From the NCBI RefSeq assembly GCF_018613795.1, contig NZ_JAGGPN010000023.1, positions 1 to 47,552 on the forward strand: 47,552 nt of DNA, given 5' to 3'. Of the stretch, positions 19,111-28,406 are shown piece after piece. The DNA comes from Arthrobacter sp. ISL-65 (lineage in GTDB: Bacteria > Actinomycetota > Actinomycetes > Actinomycetales > Micrococcaceae). Position numbers and translations under genes: made by a program. The notes beneath the pieces are model-generated. The model saw nothing but the letters and a program-made list of their open reading frames with translations, made no database searches and had not been told where the DNA came from. Numbering within the stretch: the stretch's first letter is position 1; each line of letters starts with the position of its first letter.

Positions 19111-21314
19111 GGCGTGATTTCCCAGCCGAACATCATGGCGTGGTCCTCGTGCGCCAGGTTGTGGCAGTGCGCCACATACGGCCCCACGAAGTCCCGGAAG
19201 CCGCGGTAGATGATCACCGACTCACCGGGATCCAGGGCCACCAGATCCTCACGTGAGACATCGTCAGGATGCGACTTGTCCCCGCCGCGGGTCACGTCCC
19301 TGCCATTCCGCATGACCGTCCGGTGTTCCTCCATATGCAGGTGGAAGGGGTGGACCCAGCCGCCGCCGCCGTTGCGGATCTCCCAGAGGTTGTAGCTGCC
19401 CTTCTTCTGCTGGGCCAACGGGGACCGTCCCGCGCGGTTCTTGAGGCTGGTGGCAACGGTGTCCGGCACGAACGGCTTGCCGTTGATGAGCCACTCCGTT
19501 TCGCCTCCGCCCGAGCCGCGTTCCACCTCGAAGATCAGCCGGTTGTCCAGCATGGTCTGCCAGTTGCCCGGCAGCGGCGGCAGGTCGCGCATCTTCACGG
19601 GGATCTGGCTGTCGTCCGGGGCGTCGTCGCCGATCACGATTTTGATCATCGGCACCTTGTAGCTCGGGTCCGGCGCGAACCGGGACGAGTTGCTCCACAT
19701 CCGGCCGTTGGGCATCTTCATGACGTTCGTCAGGTAGATGACGTCGCCCTTGGTGGTGGGCGTACCGTCCTGGTAGCGGCTGAAGTCCACCACCACTTCA
19801 CGCCGCTTGGCCGGCCACAGCTCAAAGGAATCGCGCTTGATCGGGAACGGCAGCAGGCCGCCGTCGGAGGCGATCTGGGTGAACTGCATGCACTGCTGGG
19901 CGTCCGGGATGCGGTACTGTCCCTCGAGTTCGTCGCCCTTGTAGCCGAGCGACACGGAGCTCTTGGGGCCTTTCGTGGAGCTCATCAGCTTGAACTCGTA
20001 GATCCGGGCGATGGACGCATCGAGGAAGCGGAAGCGGTACTTGCGCCGCTTTACCTCCATCACCGGGTTGGCTGTGCCATTCACGGTGAAGATGTCGCCC
20101 ACGAAGCCGTGGTTTGGGAAGTGCTTGTAGAAGGTCTTGCCCCACCATTCCGGGTGCTTGGCGGGGTTCTTGGCGGCCGGGAACTCCTTTTGCACGTCGT
20201 GGATGTCCTTGTGCATGGTGACGCCGTCATCCAGCCGGCAGTCGTAGAAGGCCAGCGGGATGTCGTAGTCGACGTCGAAGGACCCGTCCGGGTTGTCCTT
20301 GCGGACGCCCGGAAGCCGCAGGCCCTGGCGCTCGTCGCCCATGTCCATGCCGTTCTTGGGGTCATAGATGGGGTAGAGGCCCACCATGCCCTTGTAAACG
20401 TTGGAGCCGGTGTGGTCCATCCGGTGGTCGTGGAACCAGAAGAAGCTCTGCTTTTCGCGGTCGTCGTTGCCCGCCGGCCAGTTCAGGTAGAGGTTGTCGC
20501 AGAAGGTCTGCGGCATGTAGCCCTCGTACTTGGGCCCGCTCACCATGGTGTAGTGCGGGTTGCCGTCGCTCTCGGGTGCGGTGTGCCCGTTGTGCAGGTG
20601 GGTCAGGAAGGACCAGTCGGGGGAGCCGAAGTCCTGCCGGTCCAGGTTCAGCGGGTTCTCGTCGAGGTGGTTTTCGAACCGGACCAGCGCGGGCTTGCCG
20701 TACTCGGCGTTGATCATCGGGCCTGGGAACTGGCCGTTGAACCCGTAGATCGTGCTCAGCGGCAGCATCCGCTTGGTCCCGGCCGGATACGTCTTGCGCT
20801 TCTCGTCGAAGGAGATCGTTGGCCGGCCGTTCGCATCGATGGGAAGTACCTGCGATGTAGTGAACGCGTGCTGCCGCAGGAGCAGGTCGATCTTGTACAC
20901 CACGGGATCGGGGGAGCCGATCGTGTTCGGCCAGATCTGGTGCCGCTCATTCTTGAAGGAACTCTGCTGGCCCTGGCCGGGGCCGGGCGGGTCGCTCCAC
21001 TCGGTGTAGCCCTTCGTGAAGCCGTCGCCCACGGCTGGCGTGGGGGCCAGGGCCTTGGGAATGGGCAGCTGGTCCTTGAACGGCGTCAGGATCAGGGGGC
21101 TGGTGGGAAATGCCTCGATGTAGAACAACAGATCGCCGAGCGCGGTGGAGGAGGCAGCGAACGCGCCGTCGGGCGAAAGAAGTCCTTTCTGTGCGAGCAG
21201 GGGTCCTGCCCAGCCCTGGGCGGCGACAACGGCCGCGCCGGCACCTCCGGCCGCGCCCAGCCGCAGGAGATTGCGGCGGGACACATTGTTTGTGGTTGCG
21301 GATTCTTCTGACAT
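19107..21314 (-). CDS. Tat-exported multicopper oxidase
   Basis: 735 aa, longer than typical laccases and nearest in style to bilirubin-oxidase/phenoxazinone-synthase-like enzymes. The twin-arginine signal SRRNLLRLGAAGGAGAAVVA (12-31) predicts export of the folded, copper-loaded protein. All four copper-motif regions are visible: HLHNGH (239-244), WFHDH (about 293-297), HPFHLH (655-660) and HCHNLAHEDHAMM (716-728), the last with the type-1 His-Cys-His and an axial Met. The ATG at 21314 follows a strong AAGGAGG. It is first gene of an operon with the membrane protein at 17938-19110. The substrate (metal, phenolic or bilirubin-like) cannot be decided here. Confidence 0.94.
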   Translation of the reverse strand: MSEESATTNNVSRRNLLRLGAAGGAGAAVVAAQGWAGPLLAQKGLLSPDGAFAASSTALGDLLFYIEAFPTSPLILTPFKDQLPIPKALAPTPAVGDGFTKGYTEWSDPPGPGQGQQSSFKNERHQIWPNTIGSPDPVVYKIDLLLRQHAFTTSQVLPIDANGRPTISFDEKRKTYPAGTKRMLPLSTIYGFNGQFPGPMINAEYGKPALVRFENHLDENPLNLDRQDFGSPDWSFLTHLHNGHTAPESDGNPHYTMVSGPKYEGYMPQTFCDNLYLNWPAGNDDREKQSFFWFHDHRMDHTGSNVYKGMVGLYPIYDPKNGMDMGDERQGLRLPGVRKDNPDGSFDVDYDIPLAFYDCRLDDGVTMHKDIHDVQKEFPAAKNPAKHPEWWGKTFYKHFPNHGFVGDIFTVNGTANPVMEVKRRKYRFRFLDASIARIYEFKLMSSTKGPKSSVSLGYKGDELEGQYRIPDAQQCMQFTQIASDGGLLPFPIKRDSFELWPAKRREVVVDFSRYQDGTPTTKGDVIYLTNVMKMPNGRMWSNSSRFAPDPSYKVPMIKIVIGDDAPDDSQIPVKMRDLPPLPGNWQTMLDNRLIFEVERGSGGGETEWLINGKPFVPDTVATSLKNRAGRSPLAQQKKGSYNLWEIRNGGGGWVHPFHLHMEEHRTVMRNGRDVTRGGDKSHPDDVSREDLVALDPGESVIIYRGFRDFVGPYVAHCHNLAHEDHAMMFGWEITP

Positions 21315-21504
21315 GGAAACGCGCCTCCTTAACGGGGCAAAAAAGAATGGCCTGCCGGCCCCGGTAGTGTTTAGCTCTCAGGGCTTTCCCGGCGGTTTCA
21401 GCACCGGAAATCCTGGCCTTGCGGAAGCTGGCTGCGCTTGTCGTTGCCCCGCGCAACCACTGTGCGGGCGGGGGCTTGGGAAAACATTGGACGATCGCGG
21501 TGCA

Positions 21505-21535
21505 TACCCCCTCAATGAGATGGGTAGAAGGGGGT
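21505..21535. promoter_or_regulatory. Possible copper-sensor operator near the multicopper oxidase
   Basis: Within the 256-nt gap upstream of the oxidase, ACCCCCT (21506-21512) and AGGGGGT (21529-21535) form an inverted repeat, and TACCC/GGGTA (21505-21509, 21521-21525) form a second, nested one. C-tract/G-tract palindromes are typical of CsoR-type copper sensors. The site is about 180 nt from the start codon, so this is tentative. It could instead be part of a hairpin ending the secreted-protein transcript. Confidence 0.25.
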
Positions 21536-21570
21536 GGCCTTTCCAAGGCCGGGCCCAGGCCAGCGCCGCG

Positions 21571-23184
21571 CTAGAACAGCGGGGCGAGCCCGTTCCACCC
21601 GGTGCTGATGCGCACCCGGGAGGCAAACAGACCTGTACCAAGCCCGGGGTAGAGCCACAGGACGCCGGCGGCATCGCGCGCCAGCAGGTCCGGATTGCGG
21701 TCGCCGTTGAAGTCGCCGGGACTTACGACGGCGGTCATGACGTTCCAGCCGGCGCCCACCCTGACGCGGGGGAGCCAGCCGCCGGTGCCGCTGCCGCGGT
21801 ACAGCCACAGGACGCCGGTGGCGCGCTCGCGTGCCAGGACGTCGACGCTGCCGTCGCCGTTCATGTCGCCTGGGCCTGCCAATGCATTGATGGCGTTCCA
21901 GCCGGCGCCCACTTTGACCCGGGGCAGGAACCCGCCCGTGCCGTTGCCGCGGTACAGCCAGAGGAAGCCCGTGGCAGACTCCCGGGCAAGGATGTCCACG
22001 CGCTGGTCACCGTTGAAATCACCGGGGCCGATGATGGCGCTGAAGATGTTCCAGCCCGCGCCGATCCTAACCCGCGGAAGGAACCCCCCGGTGCCGTTGC
22101 CGCGGTACAGCCAGAGGATGCCGGTGGCGTCCTCCCGGGCGAGGACGTCCAGCGGGCCATCGCCGTTGAAGTCGCCAGGCGTCTCAAGGGCGCTGTAGCC
22201 CCGCCAGCCATTACCGATCCGCACACCGGGGAGCGGACTGCCGCGGCCGTTCCCCCGGTACAGGCGCAGTTCGGCCGTAGCCGTGACCCGGGCCAGGATG
22301 TCCGTGTTCCAGTCCCCGTTGAAGTCGGCCGTCGAGCGGGACAGGGTGGAGGCCGGAACGGGCAGGGGCGTGAAGGCATAGGGGTCGCAGGTCAGGTCGT
22401 AGTCCCGGACGTCGTCGTACCACTGCGAAAGGTATACGCGGCCGCCGGAGAAGCTGGGCGAGCGGCAGAGGTTCAAGGCTTCGCCGGGGAAATCCAGCCG
22501 GCCGGCGGTGGCCCACACCGGTACGCCGGAGAGCCGCCAGGAACCGGTGATGCTGGCCCAGCCCGAGGCAAACGAGTACAGCCCATAGGAATAGCCGGAA
22601 TCACGCAGCCCGCGCATGAGGCCCTCGACGATGTACCGGTTTTCGCGCTGCTGCGCCACGCTCGCTGTGGGCCACGGCTGGGCCGGGCGGGGTTCGACGT
22701 CGATCCACACCACGCGCGGCGCAAACCGGACCCGCGCAAGGCTTGCAATCGCGAACCGCGCTTCGGCGTAACCGACGTTGGAGAGCTGCCCCGCCCGCGT
22801 GGTTGCGGACCACGGTCCCGAGGACCGCTGGGCGGTGAGCTGGGCGGCCGTGGGGAAGGCGGCCATGGTGTAGGCCTGGGCCGGCTTGCGGTTGCTGGAC
22901 GCCCAGGCAACCTGGCTGGCCAGGCACGGATTCTCCGTGAAGGGCAGTCCCTTCGTCAGGCCGATCACCACGAACTGGGACGTCGCCGGCGGGAGGGGCA
23001 GGCCAAAGCCGCCCATCGACGTCGGGCACTGGGGCCAAGAGATGTCATGGCCATTGAGTGATACTGCCCGTGCGGGAGTGGCGCCGGGCAGGTATCCAAG
23101 GAGGAGGGCAAGCAGGAGCAAAAGGCCCGTCAGCATGTGCCGTGCGGAAAATCCGCCCCCCGAATGATGAACTTTGCCGTCCAT
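21571..23184 (-). CDS. Secreted TIM-barrel-like protein with C-terminal FG-GAP/VCBS repeats
   Basis: 537 aa. A signal peptide (ARHMLTGLLLLLALLLGYLP then ATPARA) is followed by a domain (about 40-265) with HDISWPQCP, VVWIDVEPRPAQPWP and VYLSQWYDDVRDYDLTCDPY. Its acidic strand ends resemble DUF1906/GH25-like barrels, though I cannot assign the family firmly. The C-terminal third has five repeats of about 51 residues with calcium-type loops (GDFNGDGPLDVLARE) and LWLYRGNGTGGFLPRVRIG, as in beta-propeller blades. Such proteins act at the cell wall or outside it, binding or hydrolysing glycans. The ATG follows AAAGGAG. It appears monocistronic. Confidence 0.8.
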   Translation of the reverse strand: MDGKVHHSGGGFSARHMLTGLLLLLALLLGYLPGATPARAVSLNGHDISWPQCPTSMGGFGLPLPPATSQFVVIGLTKGLPFTENPCLASQVAWASSNRKPAQAYTMAAFPTAAQLTAQRSSGPWSATTRAGQLSNVGYAEARFAIASLARVRFAPRVVWIDVEPRPAQPWPTASVAQQRENRYIVEGLMRGLRDSGYSYGLYSFASGWASITGSWRLSGVPVWATAGRLDFPGEALNLCRSPSFSGGRVYLSQWYDDVRDYDLTCDPYAFTPLPVPASTLSRSTADFNGDWNTDILARVTATAELRLYRGNGRGSPLPGVRIGNGWRGYSALETPGDFNGDGPLDVLAREDATGILWLYRGNGTGGFLPRVRIGAGWNIFSAIIGPGDFNGDQRVDILARESATGFLWLYRGNGTGGFLPRVKVGAGWNAINALAGPGDMNGDGSVDVLARERATGVLWLYRGSGTGGWLPRVRVGAGWNVMTAVVSPGDFNGDRNPDLLARDAAGVLWLYPGLGTGLFASRVRISTGWNGLAPLF

Positions 23185-23266
23185 CGCCAGTGCTCCTTTG
23201 CTCCCATCAGTTTACGTCGCGCCGCGTCCATTCGTGCTTCCGGCTTAGGTCGCGCACAATTACTCC

Positions 23267-24277
23267 ATGGCAAAAACCAGTGCCCGGATGCCCCGGCTTG
23301 AGGATGTGGCGGAGCGCGCGGGAGTCTCGCACCAGACCGTGTCCCGGGTGATCAACAACCACCCCAATGTCAGCAAGGCCACCCGTGAGCGGGTGGAGGC
23401 AGCGATTGCCGAACTCGGGTACAGGCGCAACACCGCGGCGCGGAGCCTGGTCACCCGGAAGTCGCAGACCATCGGCGTGCTCGGCAGCGAGCTGTCCCAG
23501 TACGGTCCCGCCAACACGTTGCTGGGCGTTGAGCACGCCGCGCGCGATGCCGGCTACTTCGTCAGCATCGCGGCCCTGCGGGCGGTGAGCCGCGAGGCGA
23601 TCTTCGATGCCATCCGGCACTTCCTGGATCAGTCGGTGGACGGCATCGTGGTGATCGTGCCGCATTCCGAGACGCTCCTTGCCCTCGAGGAACTGAAGCC
23701 CGGGGTGCCCGTGGTGGCCGTGGGATCGCTGGGCAGCGAGTCGGTAAGCGGCGCCATGGTGGATCAGAAGCGGGGGGCCGAGCTCGCCGTCGGGCATTTG
23801 ATCGAGCAGGGCCACCGCCGGATCGGCCACATTGCGGGCCCGCAGGACTGGATCGACGCCGTGGCGCGCGCGGAGGGTTGGAGTGCGGCCCTGCGGGCGG
23901 CCGGCCTGGAGGACAACCTTGTGGTCGAGGGGGACTGGAGCGCCGGAAGTGGCTACGAGATCGGGCGGAAGCTGGCTGCGGAGCGGACCGCAACGGCGCT
24001 GTTCGTGGGCAATGACCAGATGTCGCTCGGCTTGCTCCGCGCCTTCAACGAGGCCGGCGTCCGCGTGCCCGAGGACGTCTCCGTGGTGGGCTTCGACGAC
24101 CAGCCGGAGTCGGGCTATTTCACGCCGCCCCTCACCACCGTGCGGCAGGACTTCGAGGAGCTCGGCCGGCGCTGCATGGATCTGATGCTGAGCGCCATCG
24201 AGAACGGGGACACGGTGAGCACCACGGTGGTGGAGCCTGAACTCGTCGTTCGCCGGAGTACCTCAGCCCCTGCCTGA
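23267..24277 (+). CDS. LacI-family regulator, first of two ara paralogues
   Basis: 336 aa. The HTH is at residues about 9-34 (LEDVAERAGVSHQTVSRVIN), the hinge at NTAARSLVTRKSQTIGVLGS, and the sugar-binding domain carries DGIVVIVP, GPQDWIDAVARAEGW, GNDQMSLG and VVGFDDQPESGYFTPPLTT. It is transcribed toward araB, which starts 103 nt later behind a LacI operator. The recognition helix is identical to that of the second LacI protein (29319-30335), so both probably read the same operator. No clear Shine-Dalgarno precedes the ATG at 23267, so initiation may be leaderless or weak. Likely effector is L-arabinose or a pathway intermediate. Confidence 0.93.
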   Translation: MAKTSARMPRLEDVAERAGVSHQTVSRVINNHPNVSKATRERVEAAIAELGYRRNTAARSLVTRKSQTIGVLGSELSQYGPANTLLGVEHAARDAGYFVSIAALRAVSREAIFDAIRHFLDQSVDGIVVIVPHSETLLALEELKPGVPVVAVGSLGSESVSGAMVDQKRGAELAVGHLIEQGHRRIGHIAGPQDWIDAVARAEGWSAALRAAGLEDNLVVEGDWSAGSGYEIGRKLAAERTATALFVGNDQMSLGLLRAFNEAGVRVPEDVSVVGFDDQPESGYFTPPLTTVRQDFEELGRRCMDLMLSAIENGDTVSTTVVEPELVVRRSTSAPA

Positions 24278-24321
24278 TCCGGCGTTGTCCAGAAATCAAG
24301 GAAGGTACTTGACGGAGTAAG

Positions 24322-24338
24322 TTGTTAGCGCTCACAAT
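24322..24338. promoter_or_regulatory. LacI-type operator overlapping the araB promoter
   Basis: TTGTTAGCGCTCACAAT is a palindrome around AGCGCT with one mismatch in the right arm. It follows a -35-like TTGACG (24309-24314) and covers the expected -10 zone (CACAAT, 24333-24338). It shares TGTTAGCGCT with the operator at 35274-35287, so the araBDA operon and the sugar ABC transporter are probably co-regulated. Confidence 0.85.
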
Positions 24339-24380
24339 AGTTTCAGCCCGGAAAGCAACGGGCCTTTATCTGGAGGATTC

Positions 24381-26135
24381 ATGGACGTCACAGCAGACGG
24401 CAGCGAAAACTATGTCATCGGGGTGGACTATGGCACCCTGTCCGGCCGGGCCGTGGTTGTGCGGGTCCGGGACGGCAAGGAACTCGGCAGCGGCGTGTTC
24501 GACTACCCGCACGCGGTAGTCACCGACGCGCTTCCGGCGGACGTGGCTGACGTTGCCGATGAAACAGCCGCCCGCCTTCCGGGGGAATGGGCCCTGCAGG
24601 TGCCCAACGACTACCGGGATGTGCTGCGGCACGCTGTTCCCGCCGCGATTGCGGACGCCGGGATCGACCCGGCCGCCGTCGTCGGAATTGCCACGGACTT
24701 CACCGCCTGCACCATGGTGCCCGTCAAGGGAGACGGCACGCCGCTCAACGAACTGCCGGGTTACGCCAACCGGCCCCATGCGTACGTCAAGCTCTGGCGC
24801 CACCACGCCGCGCAGGGCCAGGCGGACCGCATCAACGCGCTGGCCGCCGAACTCGGTGAATCCTGGCTGCCGCGGTACGGCGGGCTGATCTCGTCCGAGT
24901 GGGAGTTTGCCAAAGGGCTGCAGCTGCTGGAGGAGGATCCCGAGGCCTACGCCGAAATGGACCACTGGGTGGAAGCCGCCGACTGGATCGTCTGGCAGCT
25001 CTGCGGCAACTACGTCCGCAACGCCTGCACCGCCGGTTACAAGGGCATCTACCAGGACGGGCACTACCCGTCCGATGACTTCCTCGCCGCCCTGAACCCG
25101 CAGTTCAAGGACTTCGTGAGCGCCAAGCTGGACCACACCATCGGCCGCCTGGGCGACGCCGCGGGTTACCTGACCGCCGAGGCCGCCGCCTGGACCGGAC
25201 TGCCGGAGGGCATCGCCGTCGCCGTCGGCAACGTGGACGCCCACGTCACCGCCCCGGCCGCGAAGGCCGTGGAGCCGGGCCAGCTCGTGGCCATCATGGG
25301 CACCTCCACCTGCCACGTCATGAACGGTGCCGAGCTCCATGAGGTGCCCGGCATGTGCGGCGTGGTGGACGGCGGCATCGTCGACGGGCTCTGGGGCTAC
25401 GAGGCCGGACAGAGCGGGGTGGGTGACATCTTCGGCTGGTTCACCAAGTACGGCGTCCCGCCCGAATACCACCAGGCCGCAGCCGAGGCCGGGCAGGGCA
25501 TCCACGAATACCTGACGGACCTGGCCTCCGGGCAGGCGATCGGCCAGCACGGCCTGATCGCCCTCGACTGGCACTCAGGCAACCGCTCCGTGCTGGTGGA
25601 CCACGAGCTTTCCGGCGTGGTTGTCGGCCAGACCCTCGCCACCCGGCCGGAGGACATCTACCGGGCACTGCTCGAGGCCACCGCCTTCGGCACCCGCACC
25701 ATCGTGGACGCCTTCCGTGATTCCGGCGTTCCGGTGAAGGAATTCATCGTGGCCGGCGGCCTGCTGAAAAACCGGCTCCTCATGCAGATCTACTCCGACG
25801 TGACCGGCCTCCAGCTCTCCACCATCGGCTCCACGCAGGGCCCGGCCCTGGGTTCGGCCATCCACGCGGCCGTTGCCGCCGGGAAGTACTCCGATGTCAG
25901 GGCCGCCTCCGAGGCGATGGGTGCTGCGCCGGGCGCGGTCTACACGCCCATCCCGGAGAACGTCGCGGCGTACGACGAACTGTTCCGGGAGTACCGGACC
26001 CTCCACGACTACTTCGGCAGGGGAACCAACGAGGTCATGCACAGGCTCAAGGCCATCCAGCGCAACGCTGTCCTATCACCGAACGCCCAGTCCCTGCACG
26101 CTGAATCCCTGACCGCTGAGGAGGTTTCGGCGTGA
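24381..26135 (+). CDS. araB: L-ribulokinase
   Basis: 584 aa, FGGY carbohydrate kinase. Phosphorylates L-ribulose to L-ribulose-5-phosphate with ATP. Visible motifs: VIGVDYGTLSGRAVVVRV (ATP phosphate 1), GIATDFTACTMVPV, the ribulokinase-type LPGYANRPHAYVKLWRHH, GNVDAHVTAPAAKAVEPG, AIMGTSTCHVM and FIVAGGLLKNRLLMQIYSD. The ATG at 24381 follows GGAGG (24372-24376). It is first gene of araB-araD-araA and its GTGA overlap with araD implies coupling. Full length for the family. Confidence 0.97.
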   Translation: MDVTADGSENYVIGVDYGTLSGRAVVVRVRDGKELGSGVFDYPHAVVTDALPADVADVADETAARLPGEWALQVPNDYRDVLRHAVPAAIADAGIDPAAVVGIATDFTACTMVPVKGDGTPLNELPGYANRPHAYVKLWRHHAAQGQADRINALAAELGESWLPRYGGLISSEWEFAKGLQLLEEDPEAYAEMDHWVEAADWIVWQLCGNYVRNACTAGYKGIYQDGHYPSDDFLAALNPQFKDFVSAKLDHTIGRLGDAAGYLTAEAAAWTGLPEGIAVAVGNVDAHVTAPAAKAVEPGQLVAIMGTSTCHVMNGAELHEVPGMCGVVDGGIVDGLWGYEAGQSGVGDIFGWFTKYGVPPEYHQAAAEAGQGIHEYLTDLASGQAIGQHGLIALDWHSGNRSVLVDHELSGVVVGQTLATRPEDIYRALLEATAFGTRTIVDAFRDSGVPVKEFIVAGGLLKNRLLMQIYSDVTGLQLSTIGSTQGPALGSAIHAAVAAGKYSDVRAASEAMGAAPGAVYTPIPENVAAYDELFREYRTLHDYFGRGTNEVMHRLKAIQRNAVLSPNAQSLHAESLTAEEVSA

Positions 26136-26842
26136 GCGCACTGCTGGAAACCATCGCCCGTATCCGCCGCGAGGTCTGCGAACTGCACGCCGAGCTGACC
26201 CGGTACGATCTCGTGGTCTGGACCGCCGGTAACGTGTCCGGCCGGATCCCCGGCTACGACCTCATGGTCATTAAGCCCTCGGGCGTCTCCTATGACGATC
26301 TGACCCCGGAGCTCATGGTGGTCACCGATCTGTACGGCACCCCGGTCAGCAGCCTGAGCGCAGACGCCGAAGGCGTTCCGGCCCAATGGGAGAACCCGGA
26401 CCTCACGCCGTCGTCTGACACCGCCGCCCACGCCTACGTCTACCGGAACATGCCCGACGTCGGCGGCGTGGTCCACACGCACTCCACCTACGCCACGGCC
26501 TGGGCTGCGCGCGGCGAGGAGATCCCGTGCGTGCTGACGATGATGGGCGACGAGTTCGGCGGCCCCATCCCGGTAGGTCCGTTCGCGCTGATCGGCGACG
26601 ATTCGATCGGCCGCGGCATCGTGGAAACACTGCGCGGATCCAACTCCCCGGCGGTGCTCATGCAGAACCACGGCCCGTTCACCATCGGCAAGGACGCCCG
26701 CTCGGCAGTCAAGGCCGCCGTCATGTGCGAGGAAGTGGCCCGCACGGTCCACGTCTCCCGGCAGCTCGGCGAACCGCTGGCCATCGACCCGGCCCAGATC
26801 GAGTCGCTCTACGACCGCTACCAGAACGTTTACGGCCGCTAG
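26132..26842 (+). CDS. araD: L-ribulose-5-phosphate 4-epimerase
   Basis: 236 aa, class II aldolase/epimerase fold with zinc. Converts L-ribulose-5-phosphate to D-xylulose-5-phosphate. Motifs: [20 protein letters not shown] (substrate phosphate and start of the fold), [17 protein letters not shown] with the metal-binding His-x-His, and [20 protein letters not shown]. The GTG start at 26132 overlaps the araB stop by four bases. Position and size are as expected for an araBDA operon. Confidence 0.95.
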   Translation: MSALLETIARIRREVCELHAELTRYDLVVWTAGNVSGRIPGYDLMVIKPSGVSYDDLTPELMVVTDLYGTPVSSLSADAEGVPAQWENPDLTPSSDTAAHAYVYRNMPDVGGVVHTHSTYATAWAARGEEIPCVLTMMGDEFGGPIPVGPFALIGDDSIGRGIVETLRGSNSPAVLMQNHGPFTIGKDARSAVKAAVMCEEVARTVHVSRQLGEPLAIDPAQIESLYDRYQNVYGR

Positions 26843-26885
26843 TTCCGGCCCCCGCACACCCGAAGACTTTCAAAAGGAGACACCA

Positions 26886-28406
26886 ATGCCCAGCGCCAAC
26901 AACACCTCCCTCGAGCACTACGAGGTCTGGTTCCTCACGGGCAGCCAGCACCTCTATGGCGAGGACGTCCTGAAGCAGGTGGCGGCCCAGTCCCAGGAGA
27001 TCGCCGCCGCCCTGAACGCGTCCTCGGAGGTTCCGGTCAAGCTCGTCTGGAAGCCCGTGCTGACGGATTCTGACGCGATCCGCCGGACCGCGCTGGAAGC
27101 CAACTCGGACGATTCGGTGATCGGCGTGACGGCGTGGATGCACACGTTCTCCCCGGCCAAGATGTGGATCCAGGGCCTGGACCTGCTCCGCAAGCCGCTG
27201 CTGCACCTGCACACCCAGGCCAACGTGGAGCTGCCTTGGGCGGACATCGACTTCGACTTCATGAACCTGAACCAGGCCGCGCACGGCGACCGCGAGTTCG
27301 GCTATATCCAGTCCCGGCTGGGCGTGCCGCGCAAGACCGTCGTGGGCCACGTGTCCAACCCGGAGGTGGCCCGCCAGGTGGGCGTCTGGCAGCGCGCCTC
27401 CGCCGGCTGGGCAGCCGTCCGGAACCTGAAGCTGACCCGCTTCGGGGACAACATGCGCAACGTCGCCGTCACCGAAGGTGACAAGACCGAGGCGGAACTG
27501 CGCTTCGGTGTCTCGGTCAACACCTGGTCCGTCAACGAACTCGCCGACGCCGTGCACGGCGCCGCGGAGTCCGACGTCGACGCCCTGGTTGCCGAGTACG
27601 AGCGGCTTTACGACGTGGCGCCGGAGCTCCGCTCCGATGGAGCCCGCCATGAATCCCTCCGCTACAGCGCCCGGATCGAACTCGGGCTGCGCAGTTTCCT
27701 CGAAGCCAACGGCTCCGCCGCCTTCACCACCTCCTTTGAGGACCTCGGCGAACTGCGGCAGCTGCCGGGCATGGCCGTCCAGCGGCTCATGGCCGACGGC
27801 TACGGCTTCGGCGCCGAGGGCGACTGGAAGACCGCCATCCTGATCCGCGCGGCCAAGGTCATGGGCGCCGGGCTGCCCGGCGGTGCCTCGCTCATGGAGG
27901 ACTACACCTACCACCTGGTGCCCGGCCAGGAAAAGATCCTCGGCGCACACATGCTCGAAGTCTGCCCCTCCCTGACCACCGCCAAGCCGCGCATCGAAGT
28001 CCACCCGCTGGGCATCGGCGGCAAGGAGGACCCGGTCCGCATGGTCTTCGACACCGACGCCGGCCCCGGTGTCGTCGTCGCCCTGTCCGACATGCGCGAC
28101 CGGTTCCGCCTCGTGGCGAACGCCGTCGACGTCGTCGACCTCGACGAGCCGCTGCCCAACCTCCCCGTGGCACGGGCCCTCTGGGAACCGAAGCCCGACT
28201 TCGCCACCTCCGCCGCCGCCTGGCTGACCGCCGGAGCCGCGCACCACACCGTCCTCTCCACCCAGGTGGGCGTGGACGTGTTCGAGGACTTCGCCGAGAT
28301 CGCGCAGACCGAGCTGCTCACCATCGACGAAGGCACCACCCTCAAGCAGTTCAAGAAGGAACTCGCCTGGAACGCCGCCTACTACAGGCTGGCCGGCAGG
28401 CTGTGA
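26886..28406 (+). CDS. araA: L-arabinose isomerase
   Basis: 506 aa. Converts L-arabinose to L-ribulose, the first step of the pathway. Typical blocks: [20 protein letters not shown] at the N-terminus, [54 protein letters not shown] and the active-site region [20 protein letters not shown] near residue 335, followed by HMLEVCPSL. The ATG follows AAAGGAG. A 43-nt gap separates it from araD, the longest gap in the operon, and its stop overlaps the next start (GTGA). Confidence 0.97.
   Translation: MPSANNTSLEHYEVWFLTGSQHLYGEDVLKQVAAQSQEIAAALNASSEVPVKLVWKPVLTDSDAIRRTALEANSDDSVIGVTAWMHTFSPAKMWIQGLDLLRKPLLHLHTQANVELPWADIDFDFMNLNQAAHGDREFGYIQSRLGVPRKTVVGHVSNPEVARQVGVWQRASAGWAAVRNLKLTRFGDNMRNVAVTEGDKTEAELRFGVSVNTWSVNELADAVHGAAESDVDALVAEYERLYDVAPELRSDGARHESLRYSARIELGLRSFLEANGSAAFTTSFEDLGELRQLPGMAVQRLMADGYGFGAEGDWKTAILIRAAKVMGAGLPGGASLMEDYTYHLVPGQEKILGAHMLEVCPSLTTAKPRIEVHPLGIGGKEDPVRMVFDTDAGPGVVVALSDMRDRFRLVANAVDVVDLDEPLPNLPVARALWEPKPDFATSAAAWLTAGAAHHTVLSTQVGVDVFEDFAEIAQTELLTIDEGTTLKQFKKELAWNAAYYRLAGRL

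Noticed and set aside
19269..21311. 680-codon open frame on the plus strand opposite the multicopper oxidase
   Set aside because: Its composition is a shadow of the high-GC codon bias of the oxidase gene, which has clear copper motifs, a Tat signal and a strong ribosome site on the other strand.
26721..28247. 508-codon minus-strand frame opposite araA and araD
   Set aside because: No motifs or ribosome site; araA and araD on the plus strand are unambiguous.
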